Counted from the first letter of the stretch, positions 11,005 through 22,495 are shown. The stretch is DNA of 52,648 nt from Phellopilus nigrolimitatus (GCA_021029095.1 JAJOHG010000173.1:1-52648), one strand, 5' to 3'. Notes: generated by a model not told the origin, from the sequence alone. Translations and numbers: made by a program.

Positions 11005-11690
11005 AAGGACTTTGAGGCTCACCGTGGAAGGCAGCATTTCGATGGGAGGCCAAGTTGAATCCATCCTCTTTATCCACACCGAGGATTTTAGGCCATTGTC
11101 TTCATTTTCTCATTTGGAGATGCTAGAACTCAATCTCCTTCATCCCATCGACATAACGAATGATCTGTTGATTGATATTTTCGGGAAGTGTAGCTCTCTT
11201 ACAACCCTCGTTCTGAATACGAGGCCCTTGGTTATGAGGTTTCCCCATCATTGACTTTGACGTTGCTGTCGGAAGCCTGCCCCCAGCTAGTTAAGCTTGG
11301 CTTATATGTTGATGCCGAGGTCATGCTGAACATGCCAGACCTCCTTCATGTCCGTGGTTTTCGAAATCTTCAAGTTCTGGACCTTGGAGCATCCCCAATT
11401 TACGAATCTAAAAACGTCTATTTGTACCTAAGCCGCATCATCCCTTCGCAGTGTACGTTCATGGTTCATTATAATGTTGAAGCGCTGGATAGAGAGATGG
11501 AAGTGCTGGAGGGAGGTAAAAAGGTTACTTCCTTTCTTTATTCAGTTTCACAGGGATAGTCAAGAGGCAATACAGACCTTGAGACGGAACGATGATGAAC
11601 ATATAAATTCCCTGCGGGCAGAGATGTTAGCTTAGCGTTCTCGAGCACTCGGTACTGGAACGACCGCAATTTGCCAACAAATTTGAAAAT
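11005..11690 (+). pseudogene. F-box/LRR gene remnant, C-terminal half (copy 0)
   Basis: This is the last third of the F-box/LRR family described at 13387. It aligns segment by segment with that copy: HLEMLELNLLHPIDITN, FGKCSSLTTLVLNTRPLVM, CPQLVKLGLYVDAE, LLHVRGFRNLQVLDLG and YLSRIIPSQCTFMV. The F-box end is missing; similarity begins abruptly near 11005, right after the peptidase pseudogene's 3' flank. A deletion near 11240, a frameshift near 11515 and a stop just before the usual RSRALG tail make it non-functional. Its 3' flank matches the 3' flank of copy 1, so copies 0 and 1 arose by tandem duplication. Confidence 0.85.
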
Positions 11691-12536
11691 AACATTTGTG
11701 AGTAACTAAAGCCCTTTCCTTGCTAGAGTTCGTACTCATTCCTATCTGCAAGTCGGGGGAAACTGATGCATGCAGTCGAACTTCTGTTAATGCATAAAGT
11801 TTGGTGAAAGGGTTTGCATACGCATATAAGATGTTCTACGAGAAATGCGCAAATCAGTATGTAATGAAAACATTAGTTATACCCGTAGGTACCGATGGTA
11901 AGGAAAGGAGTGAGCACAATGAGATACGCAAACAAATTGACTGATATCTGGTTACTTCGACTTTTCGATCTGCTCGGTCTGTAGTTTCAATCCATGTATG
12001 TAAGCCTATGAAGGTTCTGCGAGCCTGCTGGAACTCCAGGTCCGATTGGCGTACAGAGCCGCTCTGGCTTTGTTGTAATTGTATTGATAGACTGGCAAGC
12101 AGTGCACAACGACATTAATGGTCCGTAGGACAGCTCATCCACAAGACCCGAAGTTGGCTAGATTTGGTGAGTACCGGGAATCTAAGTTGCCACCTTGAGG
12201 CTACACTGAAATTGTCTCATCACGAAGACATGTAAGAAAACAGAACATGTTCGTCAAGCACGAGATTTTGCTCCGTACCAGTCGCTTCGCAAATGCGGGT
12301 GCCGCACGGGGAGGCTATTAAGCTGTTCTGAGTCTCAAGCGGTGAGAAGACCACCATGGCTACCGCTGCAAAATCGGGAACCTGCAGCGCATTTTCAACC
12401 ATGTTGTGGCTTTCCTGGCTCAAAAATCTTTTGCAGCTGGCGGCCTCTTGCAGTATTTCAGAGTCGTCTGGGAAGTACACTTTGTTTTGGAATCTTGGTG
12501 GCTTATAAGTTACAGTGACTTCATTTGAGGGGAGGC
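11691..12536. repeat. F-box 3' flank and shared intergenic block, copy 0
   Basis: No plus-strand gene. The sequence is a diverged duplicate of 15134-15860 and, in reverse, of about 33704-36360 minus later insertions. Landmarks are GTGAGTAACTAAAGCCCTTT near 11700, the AACTCCAGGTCCGATTGG word near 12032, and AACAGAACATGTTCGTCAAG near 12238. On the minus strand at 12220-12480 an open frame without ATG reads YFPDDSEILQEAASCKRFLS and, further on, TGTEQNLVLDEHVLFSYM. The same text recurs in the other flanks, so it is a remnant of an antisense gene carried along with the F-box duplication. Confidence 0.65.
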
Positions 12537-13212
12537 AATCCCTGCCAAAAGAGTGTACATTTGTAGTTATTTACACATCTACCAAAACTGGAAATTTTGC
12601 GTCTCATGAGCAAAAGACAAGTTACAAAACAAGTTTCTGAGCTCCATACTTGACCGTTTTGCATGATTTAAGCTGGAAAATACTCGGGTGATATGGGGCT
12701 GGGAGTCTACTTGGCCGATTTTTTAATTTCACCCTCAAAGTGTCAGAACAGCCATGTAAGACCGCCATTCTGACACTTTGAGGGACAAATTAAAAAATCG
12801 GCCAAGTAGACCTCCCAGCCCCATATCACCCGAGTATTTTTCAGTTTAAATCATGCAAAACGGATTAGTATTGAGCTCAAAAACTTGCTTTGCGCAATTG
12901 CATATATGCACGGCCATTCCTGCGCGCGCTGAGGTCACGTGATAGCCGAAAATGCGCTCACCCCCTACTCTTTTCTTTGCTACAAACTTCTCCTCATAAC
13001 CAAGCTTCATTATATAAATTGTATACTACATGGTGTGCATCTGACAAGCTTTCCTCACTTTTTCCGGAAGAATAGTCAGCAGAGAGTGGTCGGATTGTGT
13101 CGAGTTGGCCATCAGTAAATTTTTGCCACCAAAAGTTCTTAATTTGGGAAGTGTCGATCATTTGTCAGATTACAAAGCGTGCACACTCTTTTGGCAGGGA
13201 TTGCCTCCCCTC
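12537..13212. mobile_element. 676-bp TIR element with 9-bp target duplication
   Basis: Perfect 30-bp inverted repeats, beginning GAGGGGAGGCAATCCCTGCC, bound the element. It is flanked by ACTTCATTT at 12528-12536 and 13213-13221. The paralogous flank at 33695-33703 (minus) has the same neighbouring sequence with a single ACTTCATTT and no insert, a natural empty site. Nine-base duplications fit Mutator-like elements. There is no transposase; the interior is non-coding and dominated by a long foldback hairpin. It ends about 175 bp before the start codon of F-box copy 1, so it lies in that gene's promoter. Confidence 0.9.
12625..12892. repeat. Long imperfect hairpin inside the 676-bp element
   Basis: Arms at about 12625-12748 and 12768-12892 are reverse complements with only a handful of differences, separated by a 19-base loop. 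The inner arms contain ACTCGGGTGATATGGGGCTG. The hairpin is off-centre in the host element, which suggests either an internal foldback or a separate nested element without a visible target duplication. Confidence 0.9.
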
Positions 13213-13386
13213 ACTTCATTTGTTCCTCCGGCCGTTACTTTCCCATCACGTGATTGTGGCAGGAGCTGAAGTTCGTCTTCCTTATTCAGATTCCCGCTTG
13301 TGCTTGTACTCGACTCCTTACGCTGCGTATAACGGTGACGGTGGGAGGCCTTTCTCAGCTTTGTGTACTCGGTACTCGGAGGCAAC

Positions 13387-15133
13387 ATGTCCGACATCCC
13401 TAGAGGCCCGGTAGCGACTGCCCTTGCGATTGCAGAAATCCAACTTCAGATCTTTAGCCTGATCGAAAAGTCGGATAGTGCGCGGTGTGCTCGCGTTTGT
13501 AGACGGTGGCAGAAAGCAGCCTTAGACCGTGTATGGAGCTCTGTGGATTCGTTGGTCTTTCTTGTTCAGCTCCTGGCTCCTCTTAGACTGGAGCCTGTGT
13601 CAAGAAACCCGTTGGTGAGTTCCAAGCTGTACTCCCAGGAATACTCGTCAACTCAGTCCGACTCCTAATTCTTCAACGTACATCCATTTATAGAAATTCT
13701 CCAGAACGATAACGGCCCAGGATTGGGAGAAATTCATGCCGTATGCCAGGCGTGTCAGGCACCTGGAGATTCGTTTGTCTGAGACGCGTTCCACCAGATT
13801 GGACAATTCAGTATTTATCGAGCTAGCTCGATGCCGCAAAATCCTTCCAATTCTTCCAAACCTCTCTTCGCTCAAAGTTGAATGGTTATATCTATGTGGA
13901 CGCGAAGGATGGCCAAATCATATTTTTCTATTTCTGCACGGCGGCATACAGTCGTTGGATCTACGTATCGGCGTGATTGAGGAGGGGGATCAACCATTGG
14001 GCATACTGTTCGATGATATAACCGAACGGGCTCCTTTGATATCCGAATTCACAATCCACGTTGGTAGCGTTACAGAAAATGAATCCTCAATCTCAAAACT
14101 CCTATCGCGCCTGGTCTACCTCAAAACGTTCACGCTTGACCCGTTTTCACCCTCGCAGACTATGCTGAACGCTCTGGCTTCTCTGCAGAACCTCCAGACA
14201 GTCCAGCTCATATCGGATATCGGCGCATATTCTTCAACAAAATTCCAAAAGTTAAACGCGGATGGCGCATTCCCTCGACTGAAGAGCATCCCCCTTTATT
14301 GTGATCTTGAAAGCGTTTGTCTTCTGTTGGGGTCGCCAAATGCCTTTAAGAATCTACTTGAACTCGACCTCCGCAACGCCGACATCCACAAAGAGAACAC
14401 TTGTGAACTAGTTCATTTATATTCATTATTCAACCTCATCCCTCGTGTATGTCTCCTCTTCCGTAGGCTTGCCGTGAAAGGCAACACGTGGTCGCGAGTC
14501 CAAGATGATCCCATCCAAGCCGAGAATCTGAGGCCGTTGACTTTACTTTCTCAATTGGAGATGCTAAAACTCGATCTCGCTCATCCCATCGACGTAACGA
14601 ACAATCAGTTGGTTGATATTTTCGGGAAGTGTAACTCTCTTACGACCCTCGTTCTGAATACGAGGCCCTTGGTTATGAGGTTTTCCCCATCATTGACTTT
14701 GGACGTCCTTCAATTACTTTCAGAGAACTGCCCTCAGCTAATCGAGCTCGGCCTATATGTCGATGCCAGGGTTATACCGAACACCCCAGACCTCCTTCAT
14801 GTCCGTGGTTTTCGAAATCTTCAAGTTTTGGACCTTGGAACATCCCCAATTTACGATTCCGGAAACGTGTCTTTGTACTTGAGCCGCATCATTCCTTCTC
14901 AGTGTACGTTTGTGATCTCTTGGTCTGGTGGAGCGCAGGGTAGAAAGACGGAGGGGTTCATCGAACGCTGGAGGGAGGTTGAAAAGTTACTTCCCTTCTT
15001 TATTCAATCTCACAGGGAGAGTCAAGATTCAATACAGGCCTTGAGACGGGACCATGATGATCATATGAGTTCCTTGCGGGCAGAGATGTTAGCGTGGCGT
15101 TCTCGAGCACTCGCAATCTGCCATCAAAGTTAA
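13387..15133 (+). CDS. F-box protein with leucine-rich repeats, copy 1 (intact)
   Basis: Predicted to be a substrate-recruiting subunit of an SCF-type ubiquitin ligase; the substrate is unknown. Two exons, 13387-13614 and 13694-15133, join in phase 0 across a 79-bp intron (gtgagt to ttatag), giving 555 residues. An F-box-like helix set fills residues 10-65, with IQLQIFSLIEKSDSARCARV and CRRWQKAALDRVW. The rest is a run of degenerate leucine-rich repeats of the RNI type, for example SILPNLSSLKVEWL-like and RGFRNLQVLDLGTS strands, ending in a charged coiled tail. MSDIPRG was chosen as start because all four family members share it and the first intron position. The promoter carries the 676-bp element. 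It is the only intact plus-strand copy of the local family. Confidence 0.88.
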
Positions 15134-15986
15134 AATTGACAATTGTGAGTAACTAAGGCCCTTTCCTTGCGAAAGTTTGTACTCATACGTACTTGCAAGT
15201 CGGGGGAGACTGTTGCATGCAGTCATGCTTCTGCTAATGCATAATGTTTGGTGGAAGGATTTGTACACGCACTATGAGAAATGCGCAAACCAATATGTAA
15301 TGAAGATATTGGTTATACATGGTAAGGAAAGGAGTGAGCACAATAAGGTACGCAAAGAAAATGACTGATATCTGGTTACTTCGACTTTTCTGTCTGTTCG
15401 GTCTTTAGTCTCAAGTTATGTATGTACATAAATTGCAATCCTATGGAAACTCCGCGAGCCTTCTGGAACTCCGGGTCCGATTGGTGTACGGAGCCGCTCT
15501 ACCTTTGTTGTGCTGATAGCTCGCAAGCAGGGCCCAGCGACATTAATGGTCTGTATTACAGTTCATCGTCTAGCCCACAGGACCCGAAGTTGGCTGGATT
15601 TGGTGAGCGCGCAAAGAATCTTAGCTGCCACTTGGGGCTACACTGAAATTGTCTCATCACGAAGACATGTAAGAAAACAGAACATATTCGTCAAGCACGA
15701 GATTGTGTTCCGTGCCGGTCGTTGCGTAAGCGCGGGTTCCACATGCGCGCGAAGGGAGGATATTAAGGGCTTCTGAGTCTCGAGCGGTGAGAAGAGGACC
15801 GATGGCTACAGCTGCAAAGGCGGGAGCCTGTAGACCTGAGACGAGATAAAACGTGGTCACCGGAAGGGGACTGGTGTCGAGGTGTCGGGCGGCGATTGTG
15901 AAAATAAACTCCCGAAATAATCCTCATGCAGCTGGGAGGAAAGAGCTGCTAGGAAACATGAGATTGAGACCCAGCGACCGTCTAAG
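15134..15986. repeat. 3' flank of F-box copy 1, duplicate of 11691-12500
   Basis: Diverged repeat of the block after copy 0, with the same order of landmarks (GTGAGTAACTAAGGCCCTTT near 15145, TCTGGAACTCCGGGTCCGAT near 15462, AACAGAACATATTCGTCAAG near 15676). On minus at 15657-15860 it preserves the antisense fragment TTGTEHNLVLDEYVLFSYMS. Homology stops near 15840, followed by about 145 bp without recognisable content before the inverted-repeat element. Confidence 0.65.
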
Positions 15987-16432
15987 TAGGGGAGCTCAAA
16001 GTTGAGCTCGAGAATCTCGAGACCAGAGATGCTAACCTTTTACGGTAATTGGGAGACGACCCGGCATGTCGGCTTTGAAGCTCGCTTCAGAGCTTGGTCA
16101 GCTCGCAACAAGGCTTGGTCAGCTCGCAAACTCGACCGTCGGCAACCTACATTCAGGTAAGCTAGGGTTACGATTTCCCGCATCAAATCCGGCACGATCC
16201 GGCATTATACATGCGGGTCGGAAAAGTCTTCGGCCCCCCTACAAAAGGAAGATGGTTCCCGTCTGCACAGAGAAAGGTTAAAAAAAGGGTTTGTAACTAT
16301 GTGAGCCTTTGCCCTACATACAAGTGAGAAATAAAAACTACGTTCTCTTCCTTTGGATGAGTTGAGCACACCATAGACAATGGTGAAATGACGCCACATC
16401 GTGCGTTACGCAGGTGGGAATCACTTTCTTTT

Positions 16433-16463
<31 letters not shown>

Positions 16464-16824
16464 GGGGGGCTGAAGGCTTTTCTGACCCACCTGTTCTATC
16501 TTTTCATTTTTTTTCCCCAGTTCTCTCAATGGATATTTAAAATTTATTATAGAGTGTCCAAAATATTATTATTTGAAAAAAGTGCTATTGTAGCGGGACG
16601 ATCCAGGGTCGATTTGCTTTTGGAACGAATGTCTTCGTATCCACGCTTTAACCCTAGCGTTCCTGAATAAGTTGCCGGCGGTCGAGTTTGCAGGCCGACT
16701 TGTTGCGAGCTGACCAAGCTCTGAAGCGAGCTTCAAAGCCGACATGCCGGGTCGTCTCCCAATTACCGTAAAAGGTTAGCATCTCTGGTCTCGAGATTCT
16801 CGAGCTCAACTTTGAGCTCCCCTA
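15987..16824. mobile_element. 838-bp element with arms of nearly 200 bp in inversion
   Basis: The left arm starts TAGGGGAGCTCAAAGTTGAG at 15987 and its reverse complement ends at 16824. The outer 127 bp or so of the arms (15987-16113 and 16698-16824) appear identical; similarity continues with small gaps to about 16175. One arm has an extra GGCTTGGTCAGCTCGCAA block. A second small element is nested in the loop. No transposase is present. Flanking bases CGTCTAAG and GTGTCTTT do not form a convincing 8-bp duplication, so the superfamily is open; only TA could be a duplicate. Confidence 0.85.
16210..16493. mobile_element. Small MITE, copy A, with a 27-base G run
   Basis: Ends resemble CAGGTGGGTCAG with its reverse complement at 16482-16493; the left end is mutated to CATGCGGGTCGG. 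It is the same family as 31372-31667, sharing GAGAAATAAAAACTA and a CGTGCGTTACGCA-like word in the middle. TA precedes it, TT follows it. A T14-G27 tract fills about 16428-16469. It is nested inside the 838-bp inverted-repeat element. Confidence 0.75.
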
Positions 16825-17914
16825 GTGTCTTTCGAGTCACGCGGAGAAGTCCAGAGCGACTAGGGGCTATTGGGACTCCGATTGAAATAATGATCGACGC
16901 TACTGAGGCGCCGGTCAAGTCTTCGAATTTCTTTCCTGCCTTTTTACTGATGTCGTCGAACTGATAATATCTGGCCGACCGTGCCACTGTGAACCTCAAG
17001 CCAAGAATCTCTTTGAAAGCCTAGTCGATGGGATGCACGAGGCCCTCCAGCCTGAGCTCACGCTGCAAGACGGTTTCGGGTACGAGATGCAACACAAGTG
17101 AATCATAGGACAAGCACACGAGCTCGGGCGCTAGAGATAGAATCACGCGTTAGGTCTAAAGTATCACAAACGAACGATTCGCCTTCTGCCACGGAAACGG
17201 GGGCGAGCACTGGTAAAGGAACCAGCGCTCGGCAGCGTGGTCAATTTGAGAACGCTTGAAATCTGAATGCTTCGGACATTGCGATAGTGAAGACTGATTA
17301 TACGTGGGTATCGCACAATAAAGAAAACGTTCAGACTACTGGATTCACAACTACGTACAGCAGGAAGGGGTCGAGTGAGTAAGTGCAATCTTGCTACATT
17401 TTTTGCCTTCAAGACTTCGTTATCTAACCTTCAACACAGCACATTTTCAATCACGTCGTGACATTTCTAGTTCAAAGGGATTTTGCAGCTGGAGACCGCA
17501 TGAAATAAAGGAGAGTCGTATGGGAAGCACATTATAATTTGGGATCTTGGTGGTCAGTTGTCGACGACGCCGGTCTGACGCCTCTTTCTTCGATCTGCTC
17601 GCTTGCTCACTGTAGATGCATTTCCGTCGTAAGCTATCTTTTTTTCTACTGTGCCATCCGCACAGACATCCACATAGTTTCGAAGATGCTCGGCGATTCG
17701 CTGAATTAGCCCGGACACATATTTAGTATGCGAGAAGCTTTGAAGATGCGGACTGACAAATCCGCGCTGATTCATCAAACTCGATGACAGCACCAATCCG
17801 ATGTAGCTTCACTTGTTGTAAGCCATTACCGCGGCCTCCGTGTACTAAAGCAACGCAGAAAGTAACATATCTGAACTTTTCACAAGCCTCTAACATCGAC
17901 GATCTACGTGTACG
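16825..17914. other. Gene-poor stretch with two gene relics
   Basis: On minus at about 16840-17080 there is a coding-like relic (ARYYQFDDISKKAGKKFEDL, then SVASIIISIGVPIAP) broken by a stop near 17025; I do not recognise it. At about 17430-17560 the sequence matches the antisense block found beside the F-box genes (GGGATCTTGGTGG near 17540; minus text CHDVIENVL against SHNMVENAL at 12400). From 17560 to 17914 is the presumed promoter of the epoxide hydrolase, with no clear TATA element. Confidence 0.5.
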
Positions 17915-19537
17915 ATGGCATTTGGTATCCCGAAGCTCATCGAAGTCAAATATAACTCTGCAGCGGTGCAGAATATGCAGACATTGCTCAAGGCTGCGCC
18001 GTTCCCTAACCAAGCGCCGATCGACGCGGCAACACCCTGGAAGCTGGGTATCGACTACGCTTATTTGAAAAGCCTTAAGGAGCGTTTCGAGGCCGAATGG
18101 GACTATGGCATTTTGGAGAAGAAAATCGCGCGCTTCGACAACTATCTGGTTCATTATGAGCACGAAGGCGACTCAATGGACTTGCACTACTTGTATATGA
18201 AGAGCTCTCGGAAGGATGCTGTTCCGATCATTCTCCTTCATGGCTGGCCTGGTACGTTTTCTTGATTTCAAGCTTCCGAAAAGGTAGAATTCATCGTCTA
18301 TAATGAGCGAAGGCACCTTCTTTGACTTCCATAAGGTTATCGAGCCGCTAGTTAATCCATCGAGCAATAATCTGCCAGCGTTAGTGTTTTGACGACGCTA
18401 AACGGGATCCATTTAAGTTTTGTCTTTTTCAGGTTCGACGTTGTTGTTCCCTCACTTCCGGGATATTTTCTCTCAACTCTTCCAAGGCGCGATGGCTGGA
18501 GTATCGTTGATGTTGCTCGACTCTTTAATGGTCTTATGACCTCTGTCCTTGGTTACACGACGTACACAGGCCAAGGAGGCGATTGGGCAAGTTTTCGGAT
18601 TGTAGCATTTCCCGCCTCACACGTATCCCGACTGATCTCTGGACTTCTGATAGGGATCATTCACGCTTCGGGTGATGGGGACACTTTTCCCAGAGTCACT
18701 CAAGGCGATGCACTTCAACATGTTCAGAACGCCACCCGTACCTGGGATTGATCCCTCGAGCTTCTCAACCACAGAGAAACGCCTCCTCGCGCGCCGAGAG
18801 GAATTCGCCAAAAATGGTACTGGCTATTCCATGATCCAGAGCACCAAAGTAAGATTGCGAATACCCTAGTCGCCGCACGTTATTTATTGATAAGGAAGCT
18901 ATTTTGTAGCCATACACAATTGGACTGGCGATCGCGTCCTCTCCCCTCGCTATCCTAACGTACATCGGCGAAAAGATCTATTCGTGGTCGGACCCAGATC
19001 TCGTTGACCAGCAGAACATACTAGACACAGTCGCACTGTATTTTCTGAGTGGCTGCTTCGCGACTTCCGTAGTCATTTATAATCAAGTAAATCATCAGCT
19101 TTTAAGATTCAGTCTCTTGCATGCCTATTGTTTGGATTATCTGACATTTTGATTCAATATTGCATAGGCAAAGGAACGGCCTGAGCTTTCAATCCCTGGG
19201 AAATGGCTGCTGGAAAACAAATTTGGATTCTCCGCTTTCGTCAGTGCCCTCTGCGTTTTACAGATCGAGAGTAAGGCTGATTCTGTACCTGTTTCCGTAG
19301 CCATTCGAGATCGGTGGATCTTCCAAAGCAGAGATTGCGAACATAGGTCCCTTGGTTTATTATAAAGGTGAGGATGACATTCAAACTATCTGCGATACAG
19401 TTATTCAATCCCGATTGTTTTGCTATGCGATCTCTTCAGAGCATTCAAGAGGCGGCCATTTCCCTGCACTGGACTGTCCCGAGGAGTATGTCGAAGACCT
19501 GCGGGAGTTCTTCGGGGAACATTGGAGTCAGCTTTAA
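17915..19537 (+). CDS. Epoxide hydrolase, microsomal type (alpha/beta hydrolase)
   Basis: Converts epoxides to diols; a likely role is detoxification of xenobiotic or secondary-metabolite epoxides. Eight exons join in frame: 17915-18251, 18313-18379, 18433-18586, 18654-18848, 18910-19086, 19168-19239, 19301-19367 and 19440-19537, giving 388 residues. Residues 1-105 match the N-terminal epoxide hydrolase domain. HGWPG at 109-113 is the oxyanion loop. Asp185 in GGDWGS is the nucleophile. His363 in RGGHFPALDCPEE is the catalytic base. The third intron (18587-18653) begins gc and ends ag and falls right after the Asp-Trp codons; only this splice restores GDWGSF. The acid residue and lid tyrosines were not assigned. 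No N-terminal membrane anchor is visible, so it may be soluble. Confidence 0.9.
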
Positions 19538-20042
19538 AATTTTGTGAGGAAGTATATGCAAGAAGTCCTGATACAAATGGAAGTTCGTTGTATGATAGTT
19601 CATGTACTTATACAGAGGTCATATGAGTACGCGAGGAAGGGGATACTGCGTCAAGAATGTGCATAATCACTCGTGTACAAGACGACGCTCGACCGTTTTT
19701 CAAAGGAACGCGGAGGGGCCGGCGAGTATTGGCCGGGAGTACATATGCCTTTATATTGCGCAGGGGTAATGTGGCTAAGTATGAACTGTAAATTTAGGCA
19801 TCCTCTTCATATAAAAGCTCTAATTTCTGGCTAAGACCCGGGACAGTCTGAGCGGGGACCAATGACACGAGGCAATCGGTGTCTTTCATATGTTCTCACG
19901 CCCCTCATTGTCGACGCGTTCCATACAGATTCGGGTTTGTACTCGTCCTTACAGCTCGAGTCTTTACATCGTGCGTACCAGCGACGGCGGGAGGCCTCTC
20001 TCAGACGTACTTGGTCTATAGCTCCGTATACTTGAAGGCAGC
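19538..20042. other. Intergenic region between epoxide hydrolase and F-box copy 2
   Basis: Contains the terminator side of the epoxide hydrolase and the promoter of F-box copy 2. From about 19890 the sequence (TCATATGTTCTCACGCCCCT) matches the upstream region of F-box copy 4 near 38460 in reverse, so those two copies share promoters. CATATAAAAGC near 19807 is a possible TATA element, though it is about 235 bp from the start. Confidence 0.45.
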
Positions 20043-21803
20043 ATGTCCGACATCCCTAAAGGCCCTGCAGAAACTGCCCTTGCCATCGCAGACATCCAAA
20101 CTCAGATCTTTGGCTTGATCGAAAAATCGGATAGCGCGCGGTGCGCTCGCGTTTGTAGACAATGGAAGGAAAGAGCCTTGGACCATGTATGGAACTCCAT
20201 GAACTCGCTGATCCCTCTTGTTCAGCTTCTGGCTCCTTTCAGGCTGGAGACGCGGTCTGCCGGGGGCCCAGAGACGCTGGTAAGTCCCAAGTTATACTCC
20301 CAGGAATACCCGTCAACTCAGGTTTGACTCCGACATTTTCAATGGTTTTGGTTTGTAGAAATTCTCTCGACATCTAAGAGCCAAGGATTGGGAAAATTTC
20401 ATGCCGTACGCCGAGCGTGTCAAGCATCTGGAGATTCGTTTGGCTCAGCTTGGGGTTCAGCCGCCTTCCGCCAAACTGGACAGTTCAGTATTTTTCGAGC
20501 TAGCTCGTTGCCGCAGAATGCTTTCGATTCTGCCAAATCTTTCCGCTCTCGAAATCGTAATGTTCTCTCCAGATACACACGAAGGATGGCCAAATCATCT
20601 TGTTCTATTTCTGCACGACGGTATACGATCATTTAATATAGCTTGGTTCGGCCGGATAAAGGAAGGGGATCAAACATTGGACACACTATTCGACGACATA
20701 ACTGATTGGGCTCCTTTGATATCCAAACTCACGATCCACGCCGGTATTAGTAGCGGTACAAAAAGTGATAATTCCTCAATCTCAAGGTTCCTATCGCGAC
20801 TTCCCTATCTCGAAACGCTCAGGATTCAACCGTTTTCTCTCTCGCAGAGTGTGCTGAACGCTCTGGCATCTCTGCAGAACCTTCAGACAGTCCAGTTCAT
20901 GTGGGATTTTTGGGCATGCCCTTCGACAACATTTGAAAGGTTAAACACGGATATAGTGCATTCCCTCGACTGAAGAGAATTCCTCTTTATGGTGACCTTG
21001 AAAGCATTTACCACCTGTTGGGGTCGCCAAATGCTTTTCAAAACCTACTCGAACTCGACATCCATAAGAAAGGCATATGCAAACTACTTCATTTACATTC
21101 ATTGTTCGATATCATCCCTCGCGCATCTCCCCTCCTCCGTAGGCTTACCATGAAATGCAATCCTAAGGGAAAATCTGACAACGGCTCGGTTCACGCTGAG
21201 ATTCTTAAACCTCTGACTTCACTACCTCACTTGTTGATGCTAGAACTCGAATTCGTTCGCCCCATCGAATTAACGACCAGTCAGATGGTTGATATTTTTG
21301 GGAAGTGTAGCCGCCTTACGACCCTCACTTTAAATTCAACTCAATCGGGGTTCCCCACAACGCTGACTTTGGACGTCCTTCAATTACTTTCTGAAGCCTG
21401 CCCCCAGCTAGTCAAGCTCGGTCTCCACGTCGATGCCCGCGTTATACCGAGCACACTAGATCTCCTTCATGTCCACGGTTTTCGAAATCTTCGAGTTCTG
21501 GACCTTAGGACATCCCCAATTCATGACCCCGGATGCGCGTCTTTGTACCTGAGCCGTATTATTCCGTCGCAATGTACTCTCGTGGTTCATTCGCCTCACG
21601 AGATGGCGAATGAAGAGGTGGGCGTGTTCTTTGAGCGCTGGAAGGAGGTTAAAAGGTTGCTACCTTTCTTTATTCAATCGCACGAGGACAGTCAAAAGGC
21701 AATAAGGGCCTTGAGACAGGAACGAGATGAACTGCGGGCGATGTTGGCGTGCCGGTCTCGAGCACTCGGTACTGAAGCGACCGCGACCTGCCATCAAATT
21801 TGA
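20043..21803 (+). pseudogene. F-box/LRR copy 2, one frameshift
   Basis: Same architecture as copy 1: exon 1 at 20043-20279 (MSDIPKGPAETALAIADI, then an F-box-like region), a 79-bp intron, and exon 2 from 20359. Relative to copies 1 and 4, two extra bases occur in GATATAGTGCATT near 20951-20956, which shifts the frame and gives a stop at 20973. The original frame resumes at once and runs unbroken to 21803 with LLELDIHKKG, CPQLVKLGLHVDAR and a RSRALGTEA tail. It is either a young pseudogene or a sequencing indel; the rest is undamaged, and intron borders are intact. If translated it would give a truncated protein of about 270 residues with the F-box and half the repeats. Confidence 0.8.
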
Positions 21804-22495
21804 AATGAATAATTGTGAGTAACTAAAGCACTTTCTTTGCAGAAACTTTGTACTCATTGATATTTACGAAGCCGGGGGAGGCTGTTGTAAAGCTGGGAAG
21901 GCGAGATTGGCTGAGCTAGATATGTGACTGACTGTACATGTATATCCGATTGCGAAAGACTATCTGTTTGAAGTGTAGCCTAAGTGAGTCAGTATAAATA
22001 AGTACGGATGTCAAACCGATACATAAATTCAAAGGCCTGGCAGTGATGGTTCAGTGAAAACTGATTCGAGGGAGGTCGAGTCTTCTCGAATTTATCGTGT
22101 GATATCGAATGAACCGACCCGGGCCGATTTCGCTCGATATTCTGAGATCCCCAAGTTCTGGCACGAATGATAACATACGCGCACGATGTGGTTTGTTTTC
22201 CCTTTTAGTTCGGTTTCACTGGGCAGCCATACTCCGATTGGTCACGTGATGGTTTTTTGGGAGACTTCCCAATAAGAGCCTAATGAGCACAGCAATTCGG
22301 AAACTGTTTTGTTAGAACGTTTTTGTCCATTGAGAGGTGGCTCGGACGCGCCAAAGAGGACCGACGCGTCTTGTCTTCATCCGTCAACCGCCGCGCCCTC
22401 CTTATTTTCCGACCTCGTCGCCCGCTTTACACCTACACAACTACACACCCATCTACATAGTCCGCGACAGCGATAACGACGAGCTAATCGAGCGG
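21804..22495. other. Intergenic region and MAD1 5' leader
   Basis: The first 100 bp still match the F-box 3' flank (GTGAGTAACTAAAGCACTTT near 21815). The remainder shows no gene. The frame of MAD1 is open upstream of its first ATG to about 22337 but only via a GTG codon, so I treat that part as leader. No clear TATA box was found. Confidence 0.45.

Noticed and set aside
15979..16832. 8-bp target duplication for the 838-bp inverted-repeat element
   Set aside because: CGTCTAAG and GTGTCTTT share only GTCT, out of register with the ends.
22337..22495. Extension of MAD1 upstream of 22496
   Set aside because: The open frame begins at a GTG codon; nuclear genes start at ATG, and the first in-frame ATG is 22496.
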